Assembly: GCA_963921795.1 (NCBI GenBank)
Contig: OY997658.1
Span: 51,066,462 to 51,130,461 of the forward strand
Reading direction: 5' to 3'
Source of the DNA: Nannobrachium achirus
Lineage: Eukaryota > Chordata > Actinopteri > Myctophiformes > Myctophidae
Length of the DNA stretch: 64,000 nucleotides
Part shown: positions 46,575 through 56,827 of the stretch, one piece after another
Numbering within the stretch: the stretch's first letter is position 1
Layout: each line of letters starts with the position of its first letter
Program-made: the position numbers and the translations under genes
Notes under the pieces: generated by a model
What the model was told of the DNA's origin: nothing
The model's input: the letters and a program-made list of their open reading frames with translations, nothing else
The model's database searches: none

Positions 46575-49500
46575 TATATACATTTCTTTTTTTAAGCGAA
46601 CATTTTTAACTAAAATCTTTGATCCTGGGGGGTCCCTGGGAGAAAATATTTGGAGATGGGGGTCAGCGGTCAAATTATATAATTCTGGCTGTCCTTGACA
46701 AGAAAACGTTTGAGCACCACTGATGATAGAAACATTATCTGTGCTGCTGCATTGTCTGAAGGAAGCCAAACCAAAATGAGTTTTGTAAGATGTAACAATA
46801 AAGTACAACCTTGAATCTTGAACCTACTGTAGATTTTTCAGAAAACTGTTGGGATGTAGAATACATTTGTAGAATCGACCTGTGGTCTAAATGGGTCAAA
46901 CGAGTCAGAAGCAAGACTTACACACATGGTGTCTGACAGCATTCCCTCCATAGTAACAAAGCAGAATATCGGGTTAGTCATGTTGTTGGCAGGGACACAT
47001 TAAGCAGACTCACTGGGATCAAGGAAGTGTCAACCATGTCTGTTATGTAAACGGTAAAAGTCCTTCCCTAAAATTTCCACTATAACCAGCAGCGACCAAA
47101 GCACATTTCACCAGTTTCCTGGTTGAAGTGAGGGAGAAACAGATTTGTCCTGAGACTTATAATCACTGTATTTTACATTGTAGGCAAACTAGGCATTTTG
47201 TCTGAAACTCATATCCACGACAACCTGCAGTAAACTCCTACTGTAGATAATAAAAAATTATACTGTAGACCATGGGTTCCAAAAACATTATCATATTTGA
47301 ACTGGGGACCCCACACCCTGATAAGCACTTGGAGTTGTGGGCATTGAGGCATTACAAAAAAGAGTGACAACTTAATTAACAGTTGTTTGTTCGTTGAGTG
47401 ACACGGTTTGCGCGATGAAGTCTAAAATGAAACGTGATTCCCCTGCAGGAGAAGTGCCCTCACCCTGGGCTGCTAGTCTAACTAAATGAAACATTTCTTC
47501 CCTTCCCAGGAGAGCCACCCTCACCCCGGGCAGCCGTTCCCGGGTCTGCGTCAGTGGGCGTACCTCCCGGACAACCGCGAGGGACGGAAGGTCCTCAAGC
47601 TGCTGGACAAGGCCTTCAACCAGAGGGTGCTCTTCTCCATCTCCACCAACCAGGACGGAGAGGACGTGGTCACCACCACGCACGTTCCCCTCAAGACACA
47701 ACCAGACGGAGGGAGCAAGATGTAAGTGTCATAGTCTTTTGAATAAAATTCCATTTAGGTTTAGTCATATTTAAAATGGTTTAGTGTTAGTCTTGTTTAA
47801 GTCGACTAAATATCATAAGAACAGTTAATTTAGTCGACTAAAAGTTATTTATGGCAGGCAGTGATGTCATCGAAATGACTGATTTTCACTTGGCTGCAAG
47901 CTGAAAATAGCCAATCGACAAGCTTGTAGATTGGCTATTTTCAGAGCGCAACACCCGAGCGCCACCAAACATAAAATTATTTGTCCACTAGTCACTCCCA
48001 TTTTAGTCTTTATTTGTTGACAAAATTGTCAGTATATTTAGACTTAGTCATTGTAGCTTAGTTTTTAGGTAGTTTTTATTCAGTTTTTGTCAGTGAAAAA
48101 AAGGTAGTCGACAAATATTTTTCGTCATAGTTTTAGTCGACAAAATGGATTTAAGTATATTTGAGGACTTCTACTACAACTAACAGAGTATATCTATATT
48201 GCAATATTGATACGTTTGCTTGAGTAAAGCTTGTGAGTACTTCTATCTCTGGATCCAGGAAAGGTTTTGAGAAGGCAGTATTTACAGTATGATGATCAGA
48301 CTCTACAGCAGAGGTTCTCAAACTGTTTTGTCTCAGGTCACTGCTGTAAATAACCTTTTCATCCACGGCACCCCTGAATGACACTGTTACTTTATAGAAC
48401 CTGAAGTTACATTCCGATACGTAAATATGTAAATCTTTACCCTATAGGGTAATGTATATGTGTCATAAGGAAAACGTGTCCATTATAGGACAGATTGAAA
48501 ATAACCTCATAGACCTACTTGACATTTAACCACTTCAACCAGCATCCCCATTCTGGGTAGAACATTCACGAAGAAATGGCATCCACTTTGAGAAACCCTG
48601 CTCTACAGAATTTGTCTGAGGAATTTGTTTGAATTTATTATCCCCACGGGTAAAAGTGGGTATTACGTTGTCACACTAAAAACAAATGTAGCAGAGAAAT
48701 GCTGCTTTTATATCAGATAAACTGGATGTCTTTCTGCAAGGACAGCTTCTGCTGAGCACGCATGATCTTTTACCGGCTTCACATCCATATACGTTGATAT
48801 ACCCTGGAGCTGCTCTGTACAACCATAGTCTTCTCAATGAGATATTCAGACATCACTCATTCTACTTTCCCAAACGCAGTTCTTCCCACAGTTAGTTGCA
48901 GAATATTCCAGAAAGTAGCATTTATTTCTGTCCACAAGCCTGCTTTCCCTTACCAACATTAAGAGTTATGGTGCTTACAGTACATATGTGTGACGTCAGT
49001 GTGCATACTGGACATCTTGGTAGAGGTTTTCAACCAAACCAGTGATTGATCGAATACTTTATTAGCAGTACAGTTCAAATACAAGGTCTACTAATGGGAT
49101 TTAAACCCAAGAAAGCACCATGGCTTGTTTACATTGGGGTCCTTTGTACTAATGTCATTGAGACATTAATTGACAGCCAAACATACAACAATACTATGCA
49201 AAACATAAAAGACAGCCAGAAAAAAAAGAGAGCATATATTTTTTAGCACGAGTGGACTGGGTGAATGATATGAATCTCAGTGAGTTACAAAGGACCCATC
49301 ATGTGTATGATCCATTTCCACAAAGAAAATGTTAATTGCATTCTGAATGTGTGTAAAAGGGGACTATTCCCTGGCTAGTTTTGCTCTCCTGCAGCTACTG
49401 GCAATTTCCATTATCCCTTTGACAATCAGGTTCTGCTGGCTTCAGCTGTTAGCAGTTATTAAAAAAGTGAGGCGACAGTTGGTAGATAGAGTGCAGAAAC

Positions 49501-50754
49501 CGAATACTTGATTGTCCCGAGTATTAAGGGGGCAGTGGTGTGAATTTGTGTATATACCGGTATAGCCATTATTGTCAGCCTGCAGCAATCAAGTTTTCAA
49601 TTGGCCGAAGTGTGTGTTTTGTAATAAATATCTAAGGTAAAAGTACCTCAACATTGTACTCAAGAACAGTACTTATTAGTTACTTTATAGCAGGGTTTCC
49701 CAAAGTGGGTTCCGTGGCACCCTAGGGTACCATGATCCCAGTCTAGGGGTGCCTCAGAATGATCTGATAACATTTGGAATTCATCAATATCACTACATCA
49801 ATATCACTTCGCTATGCTTAGTAAAACAGACCTGATTTGCACTGTACTTGATGAGTTCTTTTTCCATCTACGGCCAACTCTCCTCACCAAAAATAGCAGT
49901 CACGTTGTGACGCTTGTAGATCTGCTATTTTTGGTGAACCTTCCCTCCATGGGCCTCATGGCTCGGTAAGGCTTACTTTTCCCCCCAGAATAGGGATGTT
50001 GGCGAGTGTGTCTTTAAGTGGTTAAACGTCAAGTATAAAGTTATTTTCAGACTAAGGTCTCAGAGGCACTTGCCCATCGGGCAAGTATAGGTCCTGATCT
50101 ACTTGCCCAAAGGTCATGCCCACTTGCCCGAAAAGTAAATCTTCCATTATAAAATGATAGGTACGATTTTAATTATCGCTCAATTTAACACATTTTTTTT
50201 ACCCCATGGGGCTGTGCGATAAATATCATACCTACATTTTTATCCAAATACCTACATAGCTGTGATTGAATATGACTACGGGTTCACACCTATTTTATAT
50301 TTTTAAGTGTTGCAACTTGCAACAGTGAAAACAGCACATTATAGGTAAACGGTACTTTGATTTTACATTCCACAGACCAGAAGACAGAGCGCTCTGGCCA
50401 CGTTCAGGTGTTTAGACAGATATCTTATGTTGTGTTAGACGGTTGCATCACCTCAAATGAGCACTTGCCCGGTCGGGCAACCTGAAAGCCAACTTCACCT
50501 GCCCAAACATTTTATTTACCTGCCAGGGGCAGGTGGGCAAGCCTTAGTGTCAATGCCTGACAGTGTAATTCAGGGGTGCCGTGGATGAAAAGGTTATTTA
50601 CCCTAGTCAAAAAAGTTTGAAAACCCCTGCTTTACAGTACACCACTGATATGACACTGATTATCTTTTTTTTTTGCCCATCCAGTGACAGCTATCCGGAC
50701 CCAGACTACCTGAAGAGTGTCAGGAAGATCCTCAAAGCGAAGGGCATCGAGTGA
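44668..50754 (+). CDS. Deltex C-terminal (DTC) domain protein, RING-less, four coding exons
   Basis: Coding exons 44668-44749, 44918-45060, 47510-47721 and 50685-50754 have consensus GT/AG borders. They join in frame to 168 codons plus TGA. Residues about 31-168 form a DTC domain: GSQPEGQM (38-45), LPGY (54-57), INYVFPDGIQT (65-75), HPHPG (78-82), YLPDNREGRKVLKLLDKAF (93-111), LFSI, and YPDPDYLK (149-156) near the GIE end. Family knowledge: Deltex proteins are E3 ligases in which a RING precedes the DTC, and the DTC binds ADP-ribose or NAD and works with the RING to ubiquitinate it. Here no RING or zinc ligands exist, and the NE[IV]HHKT-like catalytic segment reads TTTHVPLKT (130-138). M-G-S-G-Q-S at the start suits N-myristoylation. 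The start codon has a good context (GTCACCATGG). I infer a membrane-linked DTC-only paralogue with weakened or lost ligase activity. Orthology to DTX3, DTX3L or others cannot be settled here. Confidence 0.88.
44918..45060 (+). CDS. Deltex-like exon 3
   Basis: Preceded by a GTGTGTGGGTGTAG acceptor with almost no pyrimidine tract, and followed by GTAAGA. It codes for residues 28-75, including GSQPEGQM and the INYVFPDGIQT strand of the DTC fold. Confidence 0.9.
45146..45325 (-). mobile_element. tRNA-derived SINE in the Deltex-like intron, reverse orientation
   Basis: Read in reverse it has GGGCTGTGGTCCAGTGGACC, a B box (GGGTTCGACTCCC), then CTGTTTCCTGTCTGTCTC and AATAAAGGCCAAATATG. CCTGAAA occurs on both sides (near 45143 and 45322). 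Confidence 0.8.
45451..46073 (+). mobile_element. hAT element of the AAGTACT family, perfect duplication CTCCTTGG
   Basis: Ends are CAGTGGTGGAAAAAGTAC and GTAACTTTACACCACTG. CTCCTTGG is found at 45443-45450 and 46074-46081. A remnant of the palindromic module (TTTGAAAATAGCTCACAATGC) is at 45664-45690. Confidence 0.92.
46127..46183. repeat. (CT)n microsatellite
   Basis: About 28 CT units in the third intron of the Deltex-like gene. Confidence 0.95.
46400..46725 (+). repeat. hAT-like remnant with palindrome (family E) and (TA)n
   Basis: It matches 10110-10390: ATTATTTTATACCTTGGCTATT, palindrome, GTGTGCAAATCCTTGA, a (TA)n run at 46535-46570, and GTTTGAGCACCACTG. Confidence 0.65.
46446..46497. 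repeat. palindromic module, compact copy
   Basis: TTCAAAAATAGCAGATAAGC and TCATATGAGCTAGTATATC then TGCTATTTTTGAA. The loop is nearly absent. Confidence 0.88.
46735..46830 (+). repeat. LINE 3' tail
   Basis: TGTAACAATAAAGTACAACC then TTGAATCTTGAACC is typical of the simple tail of fish LINEs. Confidence 0.5.
47277..47375 (-). repeat. fragment of a family A hAT
   Basis: AACTGGGGACCCCACACCC and TGATAAGCACTTGGA resemble 1139-1172. The rest is lost. Between 46831 and 47276 I see only unique intron sequence. Confidence 0.55.
47510..47721 (+). CDS. Deltex-like exon 4
   Basis: Preceded by TTCTTCCCTTCCCAG and followed by GTAAGT. It codes for residues 76-145 and two bases of codon 146. It contains HPHPG, YLPDNREGRKVLKLLD and the diverged TTTHVPLKT segment. 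GC-rich third positions contrast with the AT-rich introns and support purifying selection. Confidence 0.92.
47728..48148 (+). mobile_element. hAT-like element of the TTTTAGTC family, immediately after a splice donor
   Basis: CATAGTCTTTTGAATAAAAT begins within 10 bp of the exon 4 donor and ends TTTTAGTCGACAAAAT. The same order is seen at 42868-43367, including the central palindrome. Confidence 0.75.
47899..47946. repeat. palindromic module, minimal copy
   Basis: GCTGAAAATAGCCAATCGAC then AAGCTTGTAGATTGGC and TATTTTCAG. Arms join directly without an inner stem; CCAAT on the left pairs with ATTGG on the right, a paired change relative to CAGAT/ATCTG. Confidence 0.88.
48309..48600 (+). mobile_element. 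non-autonomous hAT, perfect duplication CTCTACAG
   Basis: Ends are CAGAGGTTCTCAAACTG and CACTTTGAGAAACCCTG. CTCTACAG is at 48301-48308 and 48601-48608. There is no clear palindrome. Confidence 0.9.
48609..49044. other. intron sequence, nothing recognised
   Basis: Unique-looking AT-rich sequence in the last intron of the Deltex-like gene. Confidence 0.4.
49045..49160 (-). repeat. LINE/SINE 3' tail
   Basis: TGATTGATCGAATACTTTATT and TACAAGGTCTACTAATGGGA match 11860-11950. Confidence 0.65.
49691..50629 (+). mobile_element. hAT element nested in a hAT, duplication CTTTATAG/CTTTACAG
   Basis: Ends are CAGGGTTTCCCAAAGTG and AAGTTTGAAAACCCCTG. Flanks are CTTTATAG (49683-49690) and CTTTACAG (50630-50637). 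It carries a palindromic module at 49884 and, at 50060-50545, an inserted block rich in CACTTGCCC/GGGCAAG inverted phrases. Confidence 0.8.
49884..49937. repeat. palindromic module with TCACC/GGTGA extension
   Basis: TCACCAAAAATAGCAG...CTGCTATTTTTGGTGA, with CACGTTGTGACG at the centre. The left arm lacks GATCTACAAGC, which the right arm keeps. Confidence 0.9.
50685..50754 (+). CDS. Deltex-like exon 5 (last coding exon)
   Basis: After a T-rich tract and CCATCCAG. It completes codon 146 and codes through SYPDPDYLKSVRKILK to GIE and TGA. The YPDP.YL.....L...GI pattern is the conserved end of DTC domains. Confidence 0.92.
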
Positions 50755-51680
50755 ACAGACAGACCGACGGACCGAGCTGATGGATGGGTGAAGAAAAGAG
50801 GATTAGTGACATGAACCAAGGAGAAAGGGTCCGACGGTTTGGGCCTGGCAGTCTGAAGTTAAAACAGAACTTCTCATGTGAGGAACCCTGTATGTCCAAA
50901 GTATGCACAGCGTGCAGGAACAGTTGCAACATTGTGGGGTCAGGAGTCGGGGGTCATCAACATGTCCGTACCCAGACAAATGCATGTCCGTGGCAAGACT
51001 TATCCTTCTACTTGTCCGTTAGATTTTCTTTTTTACACACCATTATTTATTTATTCATTCATTCAAACTTTTATTTATTCTCGAAAGACATTGAGGTTAA
51101 TATTTACATAACTGATAAAGCAAACAAAACAGAAACGTTCCCCTATCGTGTGCTACAACAGAAGTTTAAAAGCAGTTGCAGACGCTTGTTTGTAGATCTG
51201 CAGTTTCACATTATAATCTTATTTTGATCCCAATTACTGAATGTCAAGTCTCCAGCTTCTTAGGACACTATGGCACATTAGGAGTCCACTAGTTCTAAGG
51301 GTTCTCAAATGTTTCATTTGCAAGGACCCCCTTAACTCTGAAAGTGTACACATGGAACCAAATGGACCCTACAGGTTGATTTGTTTCCATTTTTGAACAC
51401 TCTTAGAGTTAAAGTCCTGTTATGGTCATTCAGGGCTGTCTCTTTGTGTTACTGGTAGGTTACTGTGTCAGAAATGGAATTTTGACAAAACAATGTCCAC
51501 CACAGTCCAGCATGTCGATGACCCCTGTGCGCTACCCTTTTATAATGTTACATAATGTCTTTATTGTCTTTTATGTACAGACTATGGCTTTTAAGTTGCA
51601 CAAAATAGATCATTGTTATACGCCTAAACTATTTTCGATGTACAGATTATACTATATTAAAAATAAATGTATTTAATATA
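50755..51680 (+). other. 3' UTR of the Deltex-like gene
   Basis: It runs to an AATAAA at 51662-51667, followed by T/GT-rich sequence. It contains a decayed palindromic module (51165-51205, GTAGATCTGCAG) and, at 51290-51520, a fragment of the 1696 hAT family with its TAACTCTGAAAGTG...CTCTTAGAGTTAA palindrome. Transcript end is inferred from the signal only. Confidence 0.55.
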
Positions 51681-52247
51681 AAACCTTTATGAGCTCAACT
51701 TTTGTGTTTTTGTCTTATGTGGATTCATCTTACCATAGTGATATTGTCAACATGAGAGCGATATAAAACTGTAACGAATAAATCCATTTTTTTCTCATTT
51801 AATGCACAGACTTAGAGATCAATGTCTGAATATAAACATGCATGGGTTGAATATAAACGTTATCTTCAGTGATATATCAAATATAATTTATATGACATAA
51901 AAACACAAACATGAAGAAGAATATCTTGGTTGTAATGCACAGTGATGTAAGCAACAAAGCTGCAATAAGTAAAGTGGCTAAACAAGTGATACCACAGCTG
52001 CACCAAACAAATGAATGCCTGTATGATTTTCATAGGCGTGTCCACGTCCTATATGGCATGCCAATGTGCAAGCATAATATTTGACCCACCTAAAGTCTAA
52101 CACACCCCATTCTTAATTTGATTAGCTGCAGCCGTTCACTGTGTTACTGTCATGTGAGTGTTATGCAGCCTGCCATGTTTTTACCTTTCTTTAGTTTTTA
52201 AAACTCATTGACTGCCATACCACGAGTTTCCAGAGATATTCCCGTTG
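51681..52247. other. intergenic, nothing recognised
   Basis: AT-rich. TTGACTGCCATACCACGAG near 52208 faces CGTGGCAGTCAAGTGG near 54038, perhaps ends of an old TTAA-type element enclosing the hAT at 52256. Confidence 0.35.
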
Positions 52248-52255
52248 GTCCATGC

Positions 52256-53653
52256 TAGGGTTTAATGCCGGGATCCCGGGATCCGGGCTTCCCGGGCAGA
52301 GCGCACGTAATTTCCCTCCCGGGAATTGGCGGCGAGACCCGTCATCCCGGAGGTTATGTTTTTCCTTGTTAGAAAATACAATTTACTAGCAGCGCAGAGG
52401 CAATTAGACTGCCTGACACTTTATCCTCGCCAGCCGTGCAAGCATCTCGTCTGTGTCAGCTGTGTGGAAGGATTTTACCAGTCTCCGTGGGCTGTCAAGC
52501 AAGCCTGTCATCGAAAATAGCTGATCTACCATCTCACAATGCAGCGCAAAGTGCCCCTTGTAAACTTGCGATTCGGAGAAAACACTGACAGATGATAATG
52601 GCGCATTTACATTCTTATTGCTGCATTAATTATGCTTTTAACATTTTTACATACAGTCTATGTTTTACATGAGAAACTCTCCAGCAAAAAAAGGGAGGGT
52701 GGGGGGTGCACGCACGCACGCAATGAAGTGCCGTTCGCGAGAAGCTGCGCTGCGGTGTCGCGCCCTGTGAGCTTGTATTTCTACTATGTTTCTATAAATA
52801 TGAAACGATAGATTTGCCATAAATTGCCGAGATATATAACTGCAAACGCATGCATTATTGCAACCTCCTATGTGTCCACTCCACTCAGTCAATTGGACTC
52901 ACACATTGCCACTCTAAACATGAAATAGCCTAATCTGTTCAGTCTGTTGGTTTGCATTTCCACACAATATGTTTTAACCAGAATTAAAACATCTGACAGC
53001 ACTTTGTGACAGTTTATGAATTGCATTGGCGTAGGCCTACCTTATTAGTGGGATGGTTGCGCTATTGCGTGTGTTTGCTTGAACAGAGAAGCGCTTTTAT
53101 GGGCACAATTGCTCACTGCAACACGATGATCATCTTCGCTCTACTAAAGTCGTGATATTTTGTTTTTATACAAGTGGGCGCAGAAAACGTCTTTTCAAAG
53201 AGATAGGCCTATAGTGTGGAAGGGAAATTAATAAGAACATCCATTGCTGCGTTTGACAGTCCCATGAATTGCGCAGCCAATTGTGGCTGCCACAGAGACC
53301 GCGCGTGAGTGGTGGATGATGTGAATTTGATCTGTAGCCTAATGATGTCCGATCGAATATAAAGGTCCAAAAGCGAGTCCTGAACTGAAGTTCTGATGAC
53401 AAACAGCCCCCGCCCCGCAGACCGGTGATCATTTCTACCCAGCCAGAGCAGAGCGCATGTGGGCACTTGTTGTCTCCGCCAGGCCGATAGGCATAGGAAA
53501 CCGTTTTGCGCTTTTTATTTTTCCTTTTTTTTCTTCTTTTTTTTTTAAATATATAGGCCTATATATTAACGGGACATCCCGGGAAGCCCGGGTTAAGGTC
53601 AGAAAATTCCCGGATTTAAAATGAGCCCAAATCCGGGAAAATATTAAACCCTA
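52256..53653. mobile_element. hAT derivative, perfect duplication GTCCATGC
   Basis: The left end is TAGGGTTTAATGCCGGG and the right end GGGAAAATATTAAACCCTA. GTCCATGC is at 52248-52255 and 53654-53661. Subterminal CCCGGGATCCGGG-type repeats occur near both ends. The 1.4-kb interior has short minus-strand frames but no transposase that I can identify. Two separated pieces of the palindromic module lie at 52513-52555 and 52744-52795. Confidence 0.9.
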
Positions 53654-53661
53654 GTCCATGC

Positions 53662-54532
53662 TGCCACAGCTCTGAAATTAGTTTTATTTCATTTATATAA
53701 AAAAAAAAATCCAAAATCGGTCGCCGATCCGAGGTGCCCAAAATAAAGTGATGGAAACAAAAACCCATTCTCCATTGACTCCCATTCTAAAGCTTGCAGG
53801 AAAACGCCCATTTCTCTGTTTCATGATCCTGTCCCATATCCTGCAGCATTTCTGCACTAGCTTGTGAGCTTATAGCATGCTAATGCTGGGTCGCTTTAGC
53901 ATGGATCCTTTTGCGATCGGATCTGTGCGGCGATCGTGCACACGCCTTGTGCATGAAGGACACGCTGTGAGCACATTAAAAGGTAAGAAAATCATAAAAT
54001 TAGCGTGGCAGTCAACCATGAAAGTCAACTTTTGATCGTGGCAGTCAAGTGGAAAATAAACTACAAAATTACCCCAGGGTTTCATGACCATTTAAGCAAA
54101 CTGTCATCTATCTTATAGTTAGCTACTTACACCTATATCTTTATAATATTATTATTATTAACACTGCTAGAAATCGACTACAATATTTTATTTATTTATT
54201 TTTTTCATTTTGAGGTAACGCCCGCTCAGTTGTTAAAAGATTAAAAGTAAATGTAAACAACTTCTATTGTCCATCTCAAATGAGGTGAAACTGGTCTCTA
54301 CTGCTGACAGGTGAGAATGATCAGCCTGGTCAAACTGGTCAAACTTGCAGTGATGGAACAGCAATGGAGTATAACTTAATGAAAACAACCTTCTCTGAAA
54401 TATAGAGGCAAAGGTTTTCAAATTTGTCTTGTGTGGATGTGTAGTCGATTAAAAGCCACTCGTTTCCAACAAAGTAATTACTCAAGTAAAAACACATATA
54501 CTGTATATACTGTATACTGTATATACTGTATA

Positions 54533-54535
<3 letters not shown>
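53662..54535. other. no gene found
   Basis: Contains GCGATCG/CGATCGTGC phrases around 53900 and two GTGGCAGTCAA motifs near 54005 and 54038. No exon is recognised. Confidence 0.35.
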
Positions 54536-54575
<40 letters not shown>

Positions 54576-54591
54576 TATATATATATATATG

Positions 54592-54624
<33 letters not shown>
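54536..54624. repeat. (TA)n with GCCTATATA interruptions
   Basis: About 88 nt of alternating TA, fully self-complementary, preceded by ACTGTATA repeats from 54497. Confidence 0.93.
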
Positions 54625-54629
<5 letters not shown>

Positions 54630-54685
54630 GTACTTAAATACAAGTACTTGAGTACTGCAGGTAAAGAGCTTGTTGTCATTTTATC

Positions 54686-54895
54686 TCTCTTCTCTTCTCT
54701 TCTCTTCTCTTCTCTTCTCTTCTCTTCTCTTCTCTTCTCTTCTCTTTTCTTCTCTTCAGTTCTCTTCTCCATGGAGGAGCTTTAAGGAGCATCTCTCCCC
54801 TTTTATTGTCCTTATTTTTCTTTCTTGTGCGTTTTGCCCTTCCATCTCCTCTCCTCTCCTCTCCTCTCCTCTCCTCTCCTCTCCTCTCCTCTCCC
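54686..54895. repeat. (TCTTC)n and (TCCTC)n pyrimidine repeats
   Basis: Pentanucleotide runs at 54686-54764 and 54845-54895 have related units and lie 80 bp apart. Long polypyrimidine strands of this kind can adopt triplex forms. Confidence 0.93.
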
Positions 54896-55203
54896 TTATT
54901 ATTGGTCCAGATTGCAGAGTGTGAACTTTCCCAGGGTGATGGCAGGCCCCTTCATGCTCTCCTCAAACTGAATTACAGTCGGGCCTTCACACACACAATA
55001 AAGTCTAATCACATTGTCCGCTCCCATTTGGGAGGCCCCTGTCATCCAGGGGCGCCTCTTAAACCACTTTCTCGCGGACGCTCTCAAACACCTCATCTGT
55101 CCGCAGCAGGCAGACCGACTGCTGATGCAGGTGACACCCAGACCAGAGAATCTGTCTTCACCTCCACACACACGCACGCACGCACGCACGCACGCACGCA
55201 TAC

Positions 55204-55245
<42 letters not shown>

Positions 55246-56159
55246 CACACTTCTGGTGTACGAACACACATACAGTATGCACACATACTTACGTGCACAC
55301 CGATTGCCCATAGGCAAGCGTGCACGCACACATGTTTATAGGCTACACTATAGAGAGAGTGCATGCTGAAAAGCAAGCTTGTTGTATGCTCGTATTACAT
55401 ATATAATTTAATATTTAATAATGTAATAATAATATATAGTGATAGCATATATAGTGACCAACATTTAGTGTGAGACAATTCTCTTGAGAACTCCCATTAC
55501 TCTTTTAGCTCTTTAACGTGAGCTGTAATCATTTTACATTCAGCTGTGTGTGGAGTGATCATGTCTGGTATTCGTTTGTTTGCTTTTGTGTACTTGTCAA
55601 ACATGCAGTTGAAACTAAAGGCAACGAGAAGGATGCATTTATTCTCATCTGTGTAGTTAACAATGCTGTATTGATTTATCACTGCCGTTGCTTTAGTTTC
55701 TTCACTTCCTCTGAGGTCTTGTTAAAGATGAAGTGCCATGATTTTTTCTCCCCCTAAAACATGATTATCAGGTATTATGATTATACTAGGAGGAAGATCT
55801 TTTCCAAAAAAGTGTACAGAAAGAGTGAAAATTAGGTTTTAGGCCACACCCACCAGTTCATTATGTATGCCTGGTTGTCATGGTGGGTGTGACCCAGCTG
55901 AAGTTAGCCACACCCACGTGTGTTGGGAGAATGGTAAAAGGGGAGAGGATGATTATCTCCAGATAGAGTGATGTCACTCTATCTGTGTTTTTGGATCAGC
56001 ACTTTTGACCCACAAGGTGGCAACCTCGAGAAAGAAATCCAAAATCCAAAGGGAATACATAATTGCTCATAACAACCACACCAGGGGGTCTAATGAAATA
56101 CTGTCAACCTCCTAGACACATGAAAACCAGAAAAAGTACAAAACTATGGCACCACCTCT
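54896..56159. other. no gene found; microsatellite and remnants
   Basis: A (CGCA)n/(CA)n tract is at 55168-55240. CACACCCACCAGTTC and TGGTGGGTGTGACC near 55850 are short inverted phrases. No coding exon is recognised. Confidence 0.4.
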
Positions 56160-56827
56160 TTAACTCATTCTGTGCCTATATCCGAACATGTTCGGCTTTA
56201 TTTCAATCCAATACAATTTTTTTTTTATCAATTGACTTACCCTGAGCTGCTTGTAGAGTCGTGGGTGGTCCTGGCTCGTCCTACGCTAGCCAGCTAGCCA
56301 TTTTACATGGTCCGACGATATATTCCATTAAAAATGGTTTAAAATACATTTTTGAGCCCCCCAATGTTCACTGAATGTTCAGCGCCGCTTCCGGAACGTA
56401 GTCCAGTGTGCCTATCCCGAACATGTTCGGCTTTTTTAATGAAATGAATAAAATGATCCGAGGCCTTCTGAAGCCTGGGCCTAAATTTTCAAGCCAGTGA
56501 TCGAAATCCGGAAGCCCCCCGGCCGGCCGTTAGCCGCGAACGTTGCCGCGAATCGCCGCCGAATCCAATGAAAAACCACATCTTTGGAGGCCCATATCTC
56601 TGGATTGTGTTTTTAGGGATGTGGCGCGAGGTTTATTTACGGCGAAATCACCTAAAAATTATCTTTTAAATGACAAAGCCATTTTCATCCGGGACCTTTC
56701 CATGACGTGCACGAACGTGAGCACGCGCGTCACTGCAACGTGAGTCCCCGGATGCTAATACGCTCGCCTATGGGACAAACCCTGGCATTCTTTGGCGCCC
56801 TCTAGGGGCTGGCACTAAAACGGTTAA
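56160..56827. mobile_element. possible piggyBac-type MITE with TTAA ends
   Basis: TTAACTCATTCTGTGCC and GGCACTAAAACGGTTAA are imperfect inverted ends with TTAA at both tips. TATCCGAACATGTTCGGCTT occurs near 56180, with a variant near 56410. Similarity of the ends is modest, so this is tentative. Confidence 0.45.

Larger units (their letters stand above)
49625..50655 (+). mobile_element. AAGTACT-family hAT fragment split by a second hAT
   Basis: AAGGTAAAAGTACCTCAAC...TTAGTTACTTTATAG is separated from ACACCACTG by the inner element at 49691-50629. The outer element's left end is missing. Confidence 0.7.

Noticed and set aside
49691-50629. CACTTGCCC/GGGCAAG repeats as a regulatory array
   Set aside because: They lie inside a nested hAT insertion and look like internal repeats of an inserted element; nothing links them to gene control.
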